DNA of 64,000 bases from Formosa haliotis (GTDB lineage Bacteria; Bacteroidota; Bacteroidia; Flavobacteriales; Flavobacteriaceae), in assembly GCF_001685485.1 (NCBI RefSeq), contig NZ_BDEL01000001.1, positions 3,879,501-3,943,500 of the forward strand. The letters are read 5' to 3'. The notes beneath the pieces were generated by a model. It was not told the DNA's origin. It was given only the letters and a program-made list of their open reading frames with translations, and made no database searches. Below are positions 27,211-36,080 of the stretch, piece by piece (the first letter of the stretch is position 1; the number at the start of each line of letters is the position of its first letter). A program made the translations under genes and the position numbers.

Positions 27211-28773
27211 TTATTTAATTATTAAACGATGATGTTCTGTTTTAGCTTTTGATAATATTTTCAAAATATATAAACCTTTTTTCAAAGAAGAAACATTTAT
27301 ATTTCTTGATTCTTTTAGATTGCCTTTTAGCTTTAATGAGGAATTTAAGTCGTATAATTCGTAAATTATTTCTTCTTCTTTAATACTTGACAATTCTAAT
27401 CTTTGATTTTTATTATTAATAGTAAAATTATCAGAAGTAGGATTTGGAGAGATTTTAAAATCTGGATCAATACCTGAATTTCCTACACTTATAGTATAAA
27501 ATTGCATAAATTCACCACAATCATTAGTTGCTGTAACTGTAGCCACATACATTCCAGGAGTATTGACGTAAAATGTAACTTTTCCTCCATGACTTCCCCA
27601 AGTTATATTATTAGGAAATATATCCCATATAAAAGAGGTGTTAGGTGTATCAGTGTGTACTTGAATTTCTCTTGTTGAATGTGAAACAGGATAAGAATAA
27701 CTTTCACCAAAATAATTCTTAGTGCCATTAGAATTAAAGGTGTAAATATTTGGTTTACCAATCCATACTTTTTTCTCAATTGTTTGATTTCCTAAAACAG
27801 CTCTTATGTAACCTTCTTCTCTAGTATTTGAATTTATTGGAGTAACAGTAATATCGGTGTTATTTGATGATATTATTTGTAAATTAGTTGAGATTTGCCA
27901 AGTAACATTGGTTCCTCCATTAGTTAGTGAGTAAGTATTATTTGAATTGCAAATAGTTGATAGTCCATCTATTTGGGGGATTGTACAACTATTACTTACT
28001 ACTTGTTGTAGTAAAGAAGAACTTGCAAATGCTTGTCTGATTCTATTTGCTTGACCATTAGAAAAATGATGAAAAGGGAAATAATAAGACATTATATTGT
28101 CCATATCAGGAGTGTATCCTCCTGAATTACCAGTATTTGCATCAGCAGGGGTGTCACAAACTTCATCACCACAACTTGAGCAATTAGAGCCATTTATATT
28201 TTCTGCACAACCAGAAGTATTTGTTGCTGTACCTTGAAATGTGTGTAACAAATCTAAACAATGTCCTAGCTCATGAGAAGTAACTTGAGTATTTGCATAA
28301 TTTTGTTCAATTACTAACGCTTGGCTTAAAATACCGTTCGCTCTCCCTGCATAACTTACTGCATTATTTATAATGTAAATATTTATGGCATTAGGTATAT
28401 TATTAATTTGTACCAGTCCATCAAATTCTGTAGTAGAACTCCCTGTATCATCAATGTTGTAGTAAGTAGAATTGTCAATATAGTCAAATCCAAGATTATT
28501 AACATACAGATAATGCTCATTGAATGCTGTGTTTAATGTGTTAGTGATATTACTTAATTGACTTGAATTATAACCTCCTGAACCATTATTTTCTCTGACA
28601 ATATGATAAAAAACATTAATGCAAATTGAATTTGTTGAATTTAAAAATTTGGTATTTGTTACAGTTCTTTGAGCTTTATTAGATGTGTTAATCGATGATG
28701 TTCCGCAAATTTGTCCAAAAGCTATTGTGCTTAGACTTAAAAATGTAAGTAAAAGTAATTTTTTAGTTTTCAT
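27211..28773 (-). CDS. Secreted M43-type zinc metalloprotease with T9SS sorting domain (520 aa)
   Basis: Signal peptide at residues 1-20. The catalytic domain contains VTSHELGHCLDLLHTF, a metzincin HExxHxxxxxH motif with Glu as base, and the Met-turn DNIMSYYFP downstream; this fits the M43/pappalysin-like family. Cys-rich AENINGSNCSSCGDEVCDTP lies between. Residues 270-425 form two beta (PKD/Ig-like) repeats. The last 75 residues (FKISPNPTSDNFTI ... GLYILKILSKAKTEHHRLII) are a type A C-terminal signal for type IX secretion, so the enzyme is surface-bound or released. First gene of cassette 14. Confidence 0.88.
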   Translation of the reverse strand: MKTKKLLLLTFLSLSTIAFGQICGTSSINTSNKAQRTVTNTKFLNSTNSICINVFYHIVRENNGSGGYNSSQLSNITNTLNTAFNEHYLYVNNLGFDYIDNSTYYNIDDTGSSTTEFDGLVQINNIPNAINIYIINNAVSYAGRANGILSQALVIEQNYANTQVTSHELGHCLDLLHTFQGTATNTSGCAENINGSNCSSCGDEVCDTPADANTGNSGGYTPDMDNIMSYYFPFHHFSNGQANRIRQAFASSSLLQQVVSNSCTIPQIDGLSTICNSNNTYSLTNGGTNVTWQISTNLQIISSNNTDITVTPINSNTREEGYIRAVLGNQTIEKKVWIGKPNIYTFNSNGTKNYFGESYSYPVSHSTREIQVHTDTPNTSFIWDIFPNNITWGSHGGKVTFYVNTPGMYVATVTATNDCGEFMQFYTISVGNSGIDPDFKISPNPTSDNFTINNKNQRLELSSIKEEEIIYELYDLNSSLKLKGNLKESRNINVSSLKKGLYILKILSKAKTEHHRLIIK

Positions 28774-28811
28774 AGTTTTTAAGTGTTAATTTTTGTTTTA
28801 ATTGTGTGCAA

Positions 28812-28925
28812 CGGTCTCGGCTATGAGTAGTTGCGTGGTTTAGCACTTAACTTAGCAAGTACACACCAAACTGAAAATCCGCAAGGATTTTCAGAAGTAG
28901 GCTAGAACAAGCAATTACTTATAGC
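28812..28925 (-). repeat. attC-like site (junction 14), interrupted by an IS1111-type element
   Basis: The inner 114 nt of the site: arm GGCTATGAGTAGTTGCGTGG, inner hairpin CTGAAAATCCGCAAGG with CCGCAAGGATTTTCAG, then GCAATTACTTATAGC. The outer end (CATTG, then the TT core at 30362-30363) lies beyond the insertion. Together they make about 119 nt. It belongs to cassette 15 (30362-31718; end repeats TTGTACATA and TATGTACAA). Confidence 0.78.
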
Positions 28926-28982
28926 ATCCATGAAAAAGCAGTAAGTCGAGTATCTTTAAAGTTCACTAAAACAATAAAAGAT

Positions 28983-30038
28983 ATGAACACTCAAATTACC
29001 GCCACCCCTAAATTATACATAGGAATCGACATACACAAGCGCAGCTGGAAAGTTCATTGCTCTACGGATCTATTTTCTGGCAAAAGTTTTAGTATGCCAC
29101 CAGAGCCATCGCAATTAAAAGCTTATGTAGATAAACATTTTTTGGATCATGAAGTAAGTACAGCTTACGAAGCAGGATGCTGTGGCTATTATGCACATCG
29201 TTGTTTCGAGAGTTATGGTTGGCGCTCTTTGGTGGTTAATCCTGCAGATATTCATCGTAAAGGCAAGGAACGTTTTACCAAGACGGATCGTATTGATGCG
29301 CAGCTAATCAGTAGAGAGCTGAAAGATGGTCGACTATCCAGTATCCATGTTCCAGATATGCACCGCGAAGCGCTAAGGAGTTTGTTTCGTAGACGCAATG
29401 ATTTGGTTAAGGACTTTAGGCGCATAAAAAGTTACATCAAAATGCAGTTGCTCTACTTTGGTATAAAAGTTCCTGAACAGTACGATAACGACCATTGGAG
29501 CCATGGTTTTCGTGATTGGTTGGATAATATGATATTTCAATACCCCATAGCTAAGGGAAGTTTAGAAAGTCGTATGCGTCATTTCAGATTTATAGATGAA
29601 GATTTACGTTTGGTAAGCAATCAACTTAGAGCTTATTGCCGTAAGCATTTCAAGAAAGATTATTATTTGCTTAAGAGTATACCTGGAATTGGTGGTATTG
29701 TGGCCTGTGGGATCATAAGTGAACTTGGCGATTTACGTCGGTTTAATAATTTGAAACATTTGGCAGGTTATGTAGGGTTAGCCCCAGGAGTTTATCAAAG
29801 TGGAGCAAATAGCAAGACTATGGGGATTACTCCACAAGCTCACCGCTTAATCCGCTCGTATTTTATAGAAGCTTCATGGCAAGCCATACGGACGGACCCT
29901 GTGATGCAGAGTTATTATCGCAAGCATTCGGGTAAGGACAGTAAAAAGATTATTATAAAAGTGGCCAGGAAGCTATTATGTAGAACATTGGCCATAATAA
30001 AAACAGAAACACCTTATGAAATTGGTGTTGTAGCATAA
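28983..30038 (+). CDS. IS110/IS1111-family DEDD transposase (351 aa)
   Basis: The N-terminal RuvC-like DEDD domain starts with YIGIDIHKRSWKVH (first Asp) and holds STAYEAGCCGYYAHR (Glu) and TKTDRIDAQLISRELKDG (two Asp). A coiled linker follows. The C-terminal Tnp domain has LLKSIPGIGGIVACGII and LAGYVGLAPGVYQSG with the conserved serine region. Normal length, no interruption. Elements of this family insert by bridge-RNA-guided recombination rather than cut-and-paste with duplications. Confidence 0.94.
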   Translation: MNTQITATPKLYIGIDIHKRSWKVHCSTDLFSGKSFSMPPEPSQLKAYVDKHFLDHEVSTAYEAGCCGYYAHRCFESYGWRSLVVNPADIHRKGKERFTKTDRIDAQLISRELKDGRLSSIHVPDMHREALRSLFRRRNDLVKDFRRIKSYIKMQLLYFGIKVPEQYDNDHWSHGFRDWLDNMIFQYPIAKGSLESRMRHFRFIDEDLRLVSNQLRAYCRKHFKKDYYLLKSIPGIGGIVACGIISELGDLRRFNNLKHLAGYVGLAPGVYQSGANSKTMGITPQAHRLIRSYFIEASWQAIRTDPVMQSYYRKHSGKDSKKIIIKVARKLLCRTLAIIKTETPYEIGVVA

Positions 30039-30356
30039 TTAAATAACCAATAACAAAGCTCACACAGAAGTATTTAAAGTCCATATCACAAAACAATGTG
30101 GGTGACACTATTCAGTGATCACATATTTATAGCAAGTGGCTGGACTTATTATAACTTATAATCATACAGATGCTGGTGACGACCGAATAGAGTTGATCAC
30201 ATATAGGATGCGGAGCAAGTTATTTAAAAAGGCATTGAAATATTGATAATCCTATCGGAATTATCAACATTTCAACACCTAATTATTATCATTATGAGAT
30301 AGATAAATAAAAAAATATTAATTTTGAAGAACTGGGCTAGTGCTTTTCATAGGAGC
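30039..30356 (+). ncRNA. Candidate bridge RNA of the IS1111-type element
   Basis: In IS1111-type elements the guide RNA is known to come from the noncoding end downstream of the transposase. This 318-nt end holds a near-perfect stem-loop, TTGATAAT/ATTATCAA flanked by TTGAAAT/ATTTCAA (about 30236-30276), and an 11-bp direct repeat TGATCACATAT (30116-30126, 30194-30204). The first repeat is followed by TTATAGC (30127-30133), identical to the seven bases of target just left of the insertion (28919-28925), as a target-guide loop should be. Boundaries unknown. Confidence 0.45.
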
Positions 30357-30371
30357 CATTGTTGTACATAG

Positions 30372-31694
30372 TTATTTATCTTCTTCGGCTACGAGTTCCT
30401 TATCTTTTTCTAAATCTTTTTTGCTTTGTAATTCTTCCAAAGCAAATTCCTCATTAAATAATTCAAAATAACTTGCTTTGAATTGTTCAGTTTTTCTGAA
30501 TAGTTTGAAAAGAGGCCATTTATTATAAGCTTTTTGATTTACTAATTCATCGTTAGTTCCAATTTTAATCATTAATTTTCCTGCATCATCATAATTTTCT
30601 TCTAAAACTAATTTGGCTAATTTAAATTCATTTCCGATTGACCAATCCTCTTTTTTAAGAACGTTTTTACATTCTTTTTCTTTACCTAATAATTTAAAAG
30701 CAATTGCTTTGTTTATGATAATAAACTTTCGTAATTGTTCAGATGAAAAAGTTTTTATTACATCTGTAGCAAAATTAGCTATGATAATAACTAAACTATA
30801 TTTGTTGTTGTTTAATAAGTCAAATATGACTTGATTAAGATGTTCATCTGCTTGTTCCCTTTCTTGAGGAACAAATTTCCTCCATAAAACGTGAGTTAAT
30901 TTTACAGATATTTCATAAAGAATTTCAAAAGCTTCATCGCAATATTTTCCGTCAGCTTTTAATTCCTCATTTAGTTCTCCATTACATTCACTATTAAATT
31001 TCCACTTTCTTTTTGATTCTAAATATTGTCTTGTAGTTTGTCCATTAGTGTGAACAAAAAGATTTCGTCTTTGAGTTAATTCTATAAATTTCGATAAAAC
31101 AGGTAGGTTAGTAGTTAACGTAAAATCTTTACCAGTTACAATTGATATTCTTTTTTCAAGAATTTTAAATTGCTCATAGTGTTCTTCTCTTAATAAAGAG
31201 TCTACCTCTTTATCTACAATGTGTTCTTTTAATTCATCTATTGATTCATAATTGAATAAATCTTCAACGTTTAATTCTTTTTCGCTAGAGCGTATTATGT
31301 TCGGATTTATCTCATATAAAGTTTTAACTAAATTCCCTAAAAAAGCATCGTACTGACTAATTATTGAAACAATATAATTTCGAGGTAAGATTTTTCTAGC
31401 AATATCAGTTCTTGATAAATGTTTGTGAATTTTTGAAAACTCATCAGCGTGTTCAGAATTCAATTTATATCGAACAAATTCTTCTCCATTTTCATCTTTT
31501 TCCTCTGTAGTAGTTGAGATTTTTTCAAGTTTCTCAATTAGGTTTTTATGTCTAAATGAAAGTAAAGTTAATTGAGTCGGTAATGTGTCATTTAAAGCTG
31601 ATAATTCCTCTAGAAATTGGTCAAGATTAATTTCAAGTAAATCGGAATAGGTTGCTTCTCTAATTTCTTCTTGTTCTTTTTTTTCTTCTGACAT
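30372..31694 (-). CDS. Large cytosolic hypothetical protein (440 aa)
   Basis: A 440-residue soluble, charged, mostly helical protein with acidic ends (MSEEKKEQEEIREATYSDLL; C-terminal KDKELVAEEDK). No signal or membrane segment. The central part includes RRNLFVHTNGQTTRQYLESK, a surface reminiscent of HEPN-type or RiboL-PSP-HEPN helical domains (R-N-x-x-x-H), which are RNases or RNA binders in defence and toxin systems. That resemblance is one short motif and is a hypothesis. Sole gene of cassette 15, starting 24 bp from the border. A defence or stress role would suit an integron cargo. Confidence 0.55.
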   Translation of the reverse strand: MSEEKKEQEEIREATYSDLLEINLDQFLEELSALNDTLPTQLTLLSFRHKNLIEKLEKISTTTEEKDENGEEFVRYKLNSEHADEFSKIHKHLSRTDIARKILPRNYIVSIISQYDAFLGNLVKTLYEINPNIIRSSEKELNVEDLFNYESIDELKEHIVDKEVDSLLREEHYEQFKILEKRISIVTGKDFTLTTNLPVLSKFIELTQRRNLFVHTNGQTTRQYLESKRKWKFNSECNGELNEELKADGKYCDEAFEILYEISVKLTHVLWRKFVPQEREQADEHLNQVIFDLLNNNKYSLVIIIANFATDVIKTFSSEQLRKFIIINKAIAFKLLGKEKECKNVLKKEDWSIGNEFKLAKLVLEENYDDAGKLMIKIGTNDELVNQKAYNKWPLFKLFRKTEQFKASYFELFNEEFALEELQSKKDLEKDKELVAEEDK

Positions 31695-31718
31695 CTATTT
31701 TTTGATAATTATGTACAA

Positions 31719-32360
31719 CGATGGCGAATATGAAAAGTAGCAGGATCTACAAACTAACTTTTCGTATCGGCACAGGTTTTAAATTTATAAATTATATTTC
31801 GTTTTTGCTCTTAACTGCTATTTTTTATATGCGCTGTTGTGTTTAGTATTTTTTATTTTCCAGTATTTTATAGCTTTCTAAATTCTTTTTTTTTACACCT
31901 GGATCTTTAATCTTCTCTCTTCCACTAAATACGGTGTATGGAGGACGCTACATAAGGTAACCAGCACCCAAACTTGATTTTCTTTTAAGATTGGTTATAT
32001 AAAGCTTTATATGACTTGTCTTAAAATAAAACTTGCTTCGATTCCGTTACTATTTAAAAATTTATAAAAATCTTAAGCCATTGATATGGCCGACTACAAA
32101 CATCTTGTTATCAGACTATTGGAAGTGTTAAATAACACCAAAAACTTGACTTTCTCATTTTTTTTCAATAACTTAAAACAAACTGTTTAACGTTGCAAAC
32201 GTTTTGAGAGCGCGCTCTCAACGATTTCTATCGCACAGTTTGCGATTTGAAATTCTCCTTAACTCGTTTTTAAATCAACTGATTTTTATAAATAAAAAAA
32301 AACCTCGAAGCAAGCCGTAAAGTTTGGGGGATGACCGAAAGTCATTCATATTAAACGCAA
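31719..32360 (-). repeat. ORF-less cassette with its attC, copy 3 (642 bp)
   Basis: Same length and borders as copies 1 and 2. It shares several substitutions with copy 4 (for example CCGTTACTATTTAAAAA and GACTATTGGAAGTG), so copies 3 and 4 are sister copies. The end repeats TTGTGTTTAGT and ATTAAACGCAA are the same in all four. Confidence 0.85.
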
Positions 32361-32480
32361 CGTGTTTGTGTATGATTAGTTGCGTGGTTAAGCACGTAAT
32401 TTAACAAATAAAAACCGAATAGAAAATACGTGAGTATTTTCGTAAGTAGGCGAGAACCAAGCAATTAATTATACACGGTG
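32361..32480 (-). repeat. attC-like site (junction 16)
   Basis: A 120-nt spacer. Arms GTGTATGATTAGTTGCG and AAGCAATTAATTATACAC; inner hairpin GAAAATACGTGAGTATTTTC. It belongs to cassette 17 (32481-33348; end repeats TTGCCACAC and GTGTGGCAA). Confidence 0.82.
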
Positions 32481-32494
32481 TTGCCACACGTTTT

Positions 32495-33334
32495 TTATTC
32501 CGTCACTTTATAAATTCCGACTGTTTTAATTCCGTCTTCAGAGAATTTTAATATTTCCGTTGTTATTGGATATCCAGATTGTTTGAATTCATCAACTACA
32601 ACAGGTCCAATTCGTTGAGAGAAGAATTCAAAGTCTTGTTCCGAGAAAATGTAGCAAAAATCTCGAACAGGAATGACAGCATAAAAAGGATAACTGAAAT
32701 CGGTTTTTACTTTTTCTTTCATTGATGGTGCTAATAGTAAAGCACTTTTTAGATTATTGTATTCAGATTCTATAATTCCGAGTTTTTTATTTTCTATTGT
32801 ATCAAATGTTATTTGTGATTCCGCCAATATTCGGTCTGCATTTTTTTGAGCTTGATTCTCCAAATCAGAGTCGGTTATATTCCATTTTTTAAGGTCATCT
32901 TTAGAAATCCAAGTAAATTTGTCATTCTCGCTATGAAGATAAATCTTATTAATTTGGTCTGTAACTTTAATATTTATGAAATCTTTAAAATCAAAATCAT
33001 TAGGATAGAGAGAAATAAATATATTTTCTTTTGCGTCATTCCAATTCGCTGGAATATCTATTGAATAATCAACCAAAGTTTTCACTAAATCAGAAATATG
33101 AGTTTTGTCTTTATCTCGTTCGTAATTTCTTCTTACGTTGTCCAAGCTTACTTCTAAAGTAATTTCTCCTTTCGAAATATAAATCAATTCCGTTTCGTCA
33201 ATCGAGTCGATTTTCATTCCTTGATTTTCAATTTGGGTTTTGAATTCGTTAAATACAAAATCCTTTTTCGGGTTGTTACAACTAAAAAGTCCGCTTAAAA
33301 TAGTCAATATTATGATGTATTTACGATGTTTCAT
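32495..33334 (-). CDS. Lipoprotein resembling DUF1444/YtpQ-type proteins (279 aa)
   Basis: Lipoprotein signal with lipobox GLFSC (residues 15-19). The mature part has an alternating alpha/beta pattern like DUF1444: GEITLEVSLDNVRRNYERDK near residue 55 and FSYPFYAVIPVRDFCYIF near residue 215. The family's biochemical role is not established. It fills cassette 17, starting 6 bp from the right border repeat. The family call rests on pattern only. Confidence 0.6.
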   Translation of the reverse strand: MKHRKYIIILTILSGLFSCNNPKKDFVFNEFKTQIENQGMKIDSIDETELIYISKGEITLEVSLDNVRRNYERDKDKTHISDLVKTLVDYSIDIPANWNDAKENIFISLYPNDFDFKDFINIKVTDQINKIYLHSENDKFTWISKDDLKKWNITDSDLENQAQKNADRILAESQITFDTIENKKLGIIESEYNNLKSALLLAPSMKEKVKTDFSYPFYAVIPVRDFCYIFSEQDFEFFSQRIGPVVVDEFKQSGYPITTEILKFSEDGIKTVGIYKVTE

Positions 33335-33348
33335 TAAATGTGTGGCAA

Positions 33349-33469
33349 CGTTTATGTATAAGGAAAGTTGCGTGTTTGTGTGCGAGGATTTTCCGAAGGA
33401 AAATCAGAACCTAGCAAACGAGCAACTAACTTTGGTTTAGCTAAAATTAGCAATTTTTTTTATACGGTG
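33349..33469 (-). repeat. attC-like site (junction 17)
   Basis: A 121-nt spacer. Arms GTATAAGGAAAGTTGCG and TAGCAATTTTTTTTATAC; inner hairpin GGATTTTCCGAAGGAAAATC. It belongs to cassette 18 (33470-34621; end repeats TTGTGTGTA and TACACACAA). Confidence 0.82.
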
Positions 33470-33483
33470 TTGTGTGTAGTTTT

Positions 33484-33975
33484 TTATATTATCCGTTTCC
33501 ACAATGATTTAGCTTTTCTCTTTGTCATTTTATAGTATCGTTTTGAATTAAAAGCTTTGTCAGTTTTGTAATCGAAATGGATAAACTGATAATATTTATT
33601 TGAATACTTATCTTCATACTCAAATTTTATTTTTCCTAAATCTTTTGCGTCTCTAATTTCAATTACATCATTCTTTTCAATCCTGGGAAAATACAATGAT
33701 TCGTCTCCATATTTTGAGTTTCTTTCGTGTTTCAATTTAGAAATGTTTAAATCAGTATATTTGATTGCTTTTAATTTTTTGTTTTCAGATAAAATTTTCA
33801 AGTTGTATAAATCATCTTTTATCCCAAAAATATAAAGATTTGTTTCATCTCCGTATTCAGTTTTATAATCAAGACTACAATATTCTTTTTTCCTAAATGT
33901 TTTAATGAAAGTAATCAGACCTATTAAAAAACTTATAAAATAAAGAACATCTTTCCAAGTTATATAGTTACTCAT
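33484..33975 (-). CDS. Single-pass membrane hypothetical protein (163 aa)
   Basis: One N-terminal membrane helix (VLYFISFLIGLITFI, about residues 11-25) anchors a charged cytosolic domain with beta-strand character (LYIFGIKDDLYNLKIL; GKIKFEYEDKYSNKYYQFIH) and a very basic C-terminus (MTKRKAKSLWKRII). No family recognised. It follows the DUF4468-like reading frame by 12 bp in the same cassette. Confidence 0.55.
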   Translation of the reverse strand: MSNYITWKDVLYFISFLIGLITFIKTFRKKEYCSLDYKTEYGDETNLYIFGIKDDLYNLKILSENKKLKAIKYTDLNISKLKHERNSKYGDESLYFPRIEKNDVIEIRDAKDLGKIKFEYEDKYSNKYYQFIHFDYKTDKAFNSKRYYKMTKRKAKSLWKRII

Positions 33976-33987
33976 TAGATTTTATTT

Positions 33988-34577
33988 TTACCAGTCATTT
34001 TTCTTAGTTCCAATGGCTAAATTCGATATATAATTATTTATCCAATTGTCTAAATTCAATTTTAAATCATCTTTAAAGAGCCAATAACCATTGTCATTTT
34101 TGTTAGACATCCAAATACAATCTATTTCAACTTTTTTGGGTGAGTCAGTATTAGCAACATATATTTTCTTTTGGCTGTTTATTGAACTGAAAATTTCATT
34201 CAAATCAGTTATCGAAGGTTCAATCCTAATTTTTTCATCTTTAAATTTTAGGTCTATTCGATAAGTCATAATATAATCATATAAACCGTCTTTATCTTTA
34301 ATAGATTTAGTCAGACCATTAATAATAATGACTTCATTTTCTACTGTATTTAATACATTTTTTGGATTGGAATATATGCTATTTAAGTAAACTAGAGTGT
34401 TTGTATATAGGTCGTTTTTTTCTTATCAGGAACTTTCAAAACGACAAAATTTTTGGTAGAATCAATTCCAATTCCAGTAAATCCATTATGTTTTAATTCC
34501 ATTTTAGGAATCGAATTTTGAGCTTTAATATTCAAAGAAATTAATGTCAGAATTATAAAAAATATACTTTTTTTCAT
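33988..34577 (-). pseudogene. Secreted DUF4468-like protein, frameshifted
   Basis: Start at 34577 with signal peptide MKKSIFFIILTLISLNIKAQ. The frame is lost at a run of seven A near 34425 (after VLKVPDKKK). With one base restored it continues as DLYTNTLVYLNSIYSNPKN, through VENEVIIINGLTKSIKDKDG, into the downstream ORF beginning at 34269 and ending at 33988, about 195 residues in all. The order (secreted, short N-terminal beta unit, DLY...W/L...F helix, then beta sheet) fits DUF4468, a TBP-like-fold family of Bacteroidota. Pseudogene or homopolymer sequencing error. Confidence 0.65.
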
Positions 34578-34621
34578 TCGATAATGTTCGTTTTTAGTTC
34601 GGTTGCTGAAATTACACACAA

Positions 34622-34738
34622 CGGTTTTGTGTATGGCTCGTTGCGGGAAATCTGCGAGGATTTTCCGCAGTAACACGAAGATAGCAAATTGCAATGAATT
34701 CCGATTAGGAATTCAGCCGCAATGAGCTATACACGTTG
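34622..34738 (-). repeat. attC-like site (junction 18)
   Basis: A 117-nt spacer of the same type as junctions 5 and 6: arms GTGTATGGCTCGTTGCGG and CCGCAATGAGCTATACAC; inner hairpins GGAAATCTGCGAGGATTTTC and GAATTCCGATTAGGAATTC. It belongs to cassette 19 (34739-36080; end repeats TTACCCAAC and GTTGGGTAA). Confidence 0.85.
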
Positions 34739-34752
34739 TTACCCAACGTTTT

Positions 34753-36053
34753 TTATTCTGCAAACCTTATCAATTCATCTTTTTCAGTCCAAAGATAAGG
34801 TTTAGAAATTCGTTTAATCATTTTCCCTTTTTGGTCTATGAAAAAAGAAATTCCATCCTTTTGTACAATAGTTTTCTTGCCATTAAATGGAAGTGCATTG
34901 TCATAAATAATTGGAATTACAACTTTATTTTCTTTATTGATGAAACCATACTTTTTGTCTTTTTTCACAAGAGCCAAACCATTGTAAAAATCTCCGGATA
35001 AATTAAAACTGTTTTGTGGTTCGATAATGATTTCTTTTCGATTGTTAATGTAACCTGTTCCTTTGTTAGTAATAAGTGCTAAATCATCTTGGAAATGTCT
35101 AATTCGACTAAATTCAAACGGAATTATGATATTATTTTCTGTGTCAATAATTCCCCATTTATTACTTTTTTCGGCAGTAAACATATCGTTTTTGTAATCT
35201 AATACATTGTCGTACTCTATTGGAATAACTATTTCTCCTTTTTCATTTATAATTCCAGCTTTTCCGTTGTTCCTAACACGCATAAATCCATTAACAAAAT
35301 AGCCTGAAATTTCATCGTAAATAGGTTCAATTATGATTTCTCCGTTAATGTCTATTAAACCTTCTTTTAATTGTATGTTTTTAATCTGATTCAGATATTC
35401 AGCAAAAGTTTGACTTCCATTTCTGTCTTCAGAGTGCATTCTTTTTCTCTTTTCTACTTCTTTACCTGAAATCATAAAAATAGCCTTATTGTCAATAATT
35501 GGTTTATAGCTAAAAATCAAGCTGTCAGAAAAGATAATTTTACCTTCTTTGTTTATATAATTCCATTTGTCGTTTTCTTTTATTGAAGCATAACCATTGT
35601 AAAAAGGAAATGCATCTTCATAAACTAATGGAATAATTATTTCTCCATTTTCATTAATAAAACCATACTTATTGTCTTTTATAGCAAGTCCTAAATCATC
35701 CTTATACCAATACGTTGCATTGAATTGTGGAAACATTTTTTTATTACCATCTTTAAATAGTATTCCAGGAATAGAATCAAATATTATGTTTGATTTACCA
35801 TTAAAAAAGTCAGAAGCGTAAGTATATTCAGCTTTAATAACTGTTTTTCCTTTTGAATTTAAGAAGCCATAATTCAGAGAGTCTTTTTTGAGAACATTGA
35901 GCGTTCTACTAAATCAGAATAGTAGTTATTTTGGTCTCCTTGAATATTGTCAGATATTCTTAAAAACTCCATTTTAAAAACATCGTTTCCGACTTTTTTT
36001 TGTCCGAAAACATTGGCAGATATTATTAAAATCAGTAAGAATATTTTTTTCAT
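34753..36053 (-). pseudogene. Secreted WG-repeat protein, frameshifted near its N-terminus
   Basis: Start at 36053 with signal peptide MKKIFLLILIISANVFGQ. The first frame ends near 35900. A one-base change there would join DNIQGDQNNYYSDLVER to NVLKKDSLNYGFLNSKGK and then to the long ORF beginning at 35736. The rest is about six WG (KWG) repeats such as GLAIKDNKYGFINENGEIII and KSNKWGIIDTENNIIIPFEF, which fold as a beta-propeller-like surface and usually bind partners. About 430 residues when repaired. Sole gene of cassette 19. Confidence 0.75.
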
Positions 36054-36080
36054 AAGTAGCTTTTTTCAAATGTTGGGTAA

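Larger units (their letters stand above)
28926..30356 (+). mobile_element. IS110-family element (IS1111 subgroup) inserted in an attC stem
   Basis: About 1431 bp, placed by comparison with uninterrupted sites: the left flank ends CTTATAGC and the right resumes CATTGTTG. Subterminal inverted repeats, CATGAAAAAGCAGTAAG on the left against CTAGTGCTTTTCATAGG on the right, are a mark of the IS1111 subgroup. No target duplication is evident, as usual for IS110 elements. Opposite to the cassette genes, the orientation also used by the group II introns. Confidence 0.82.
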
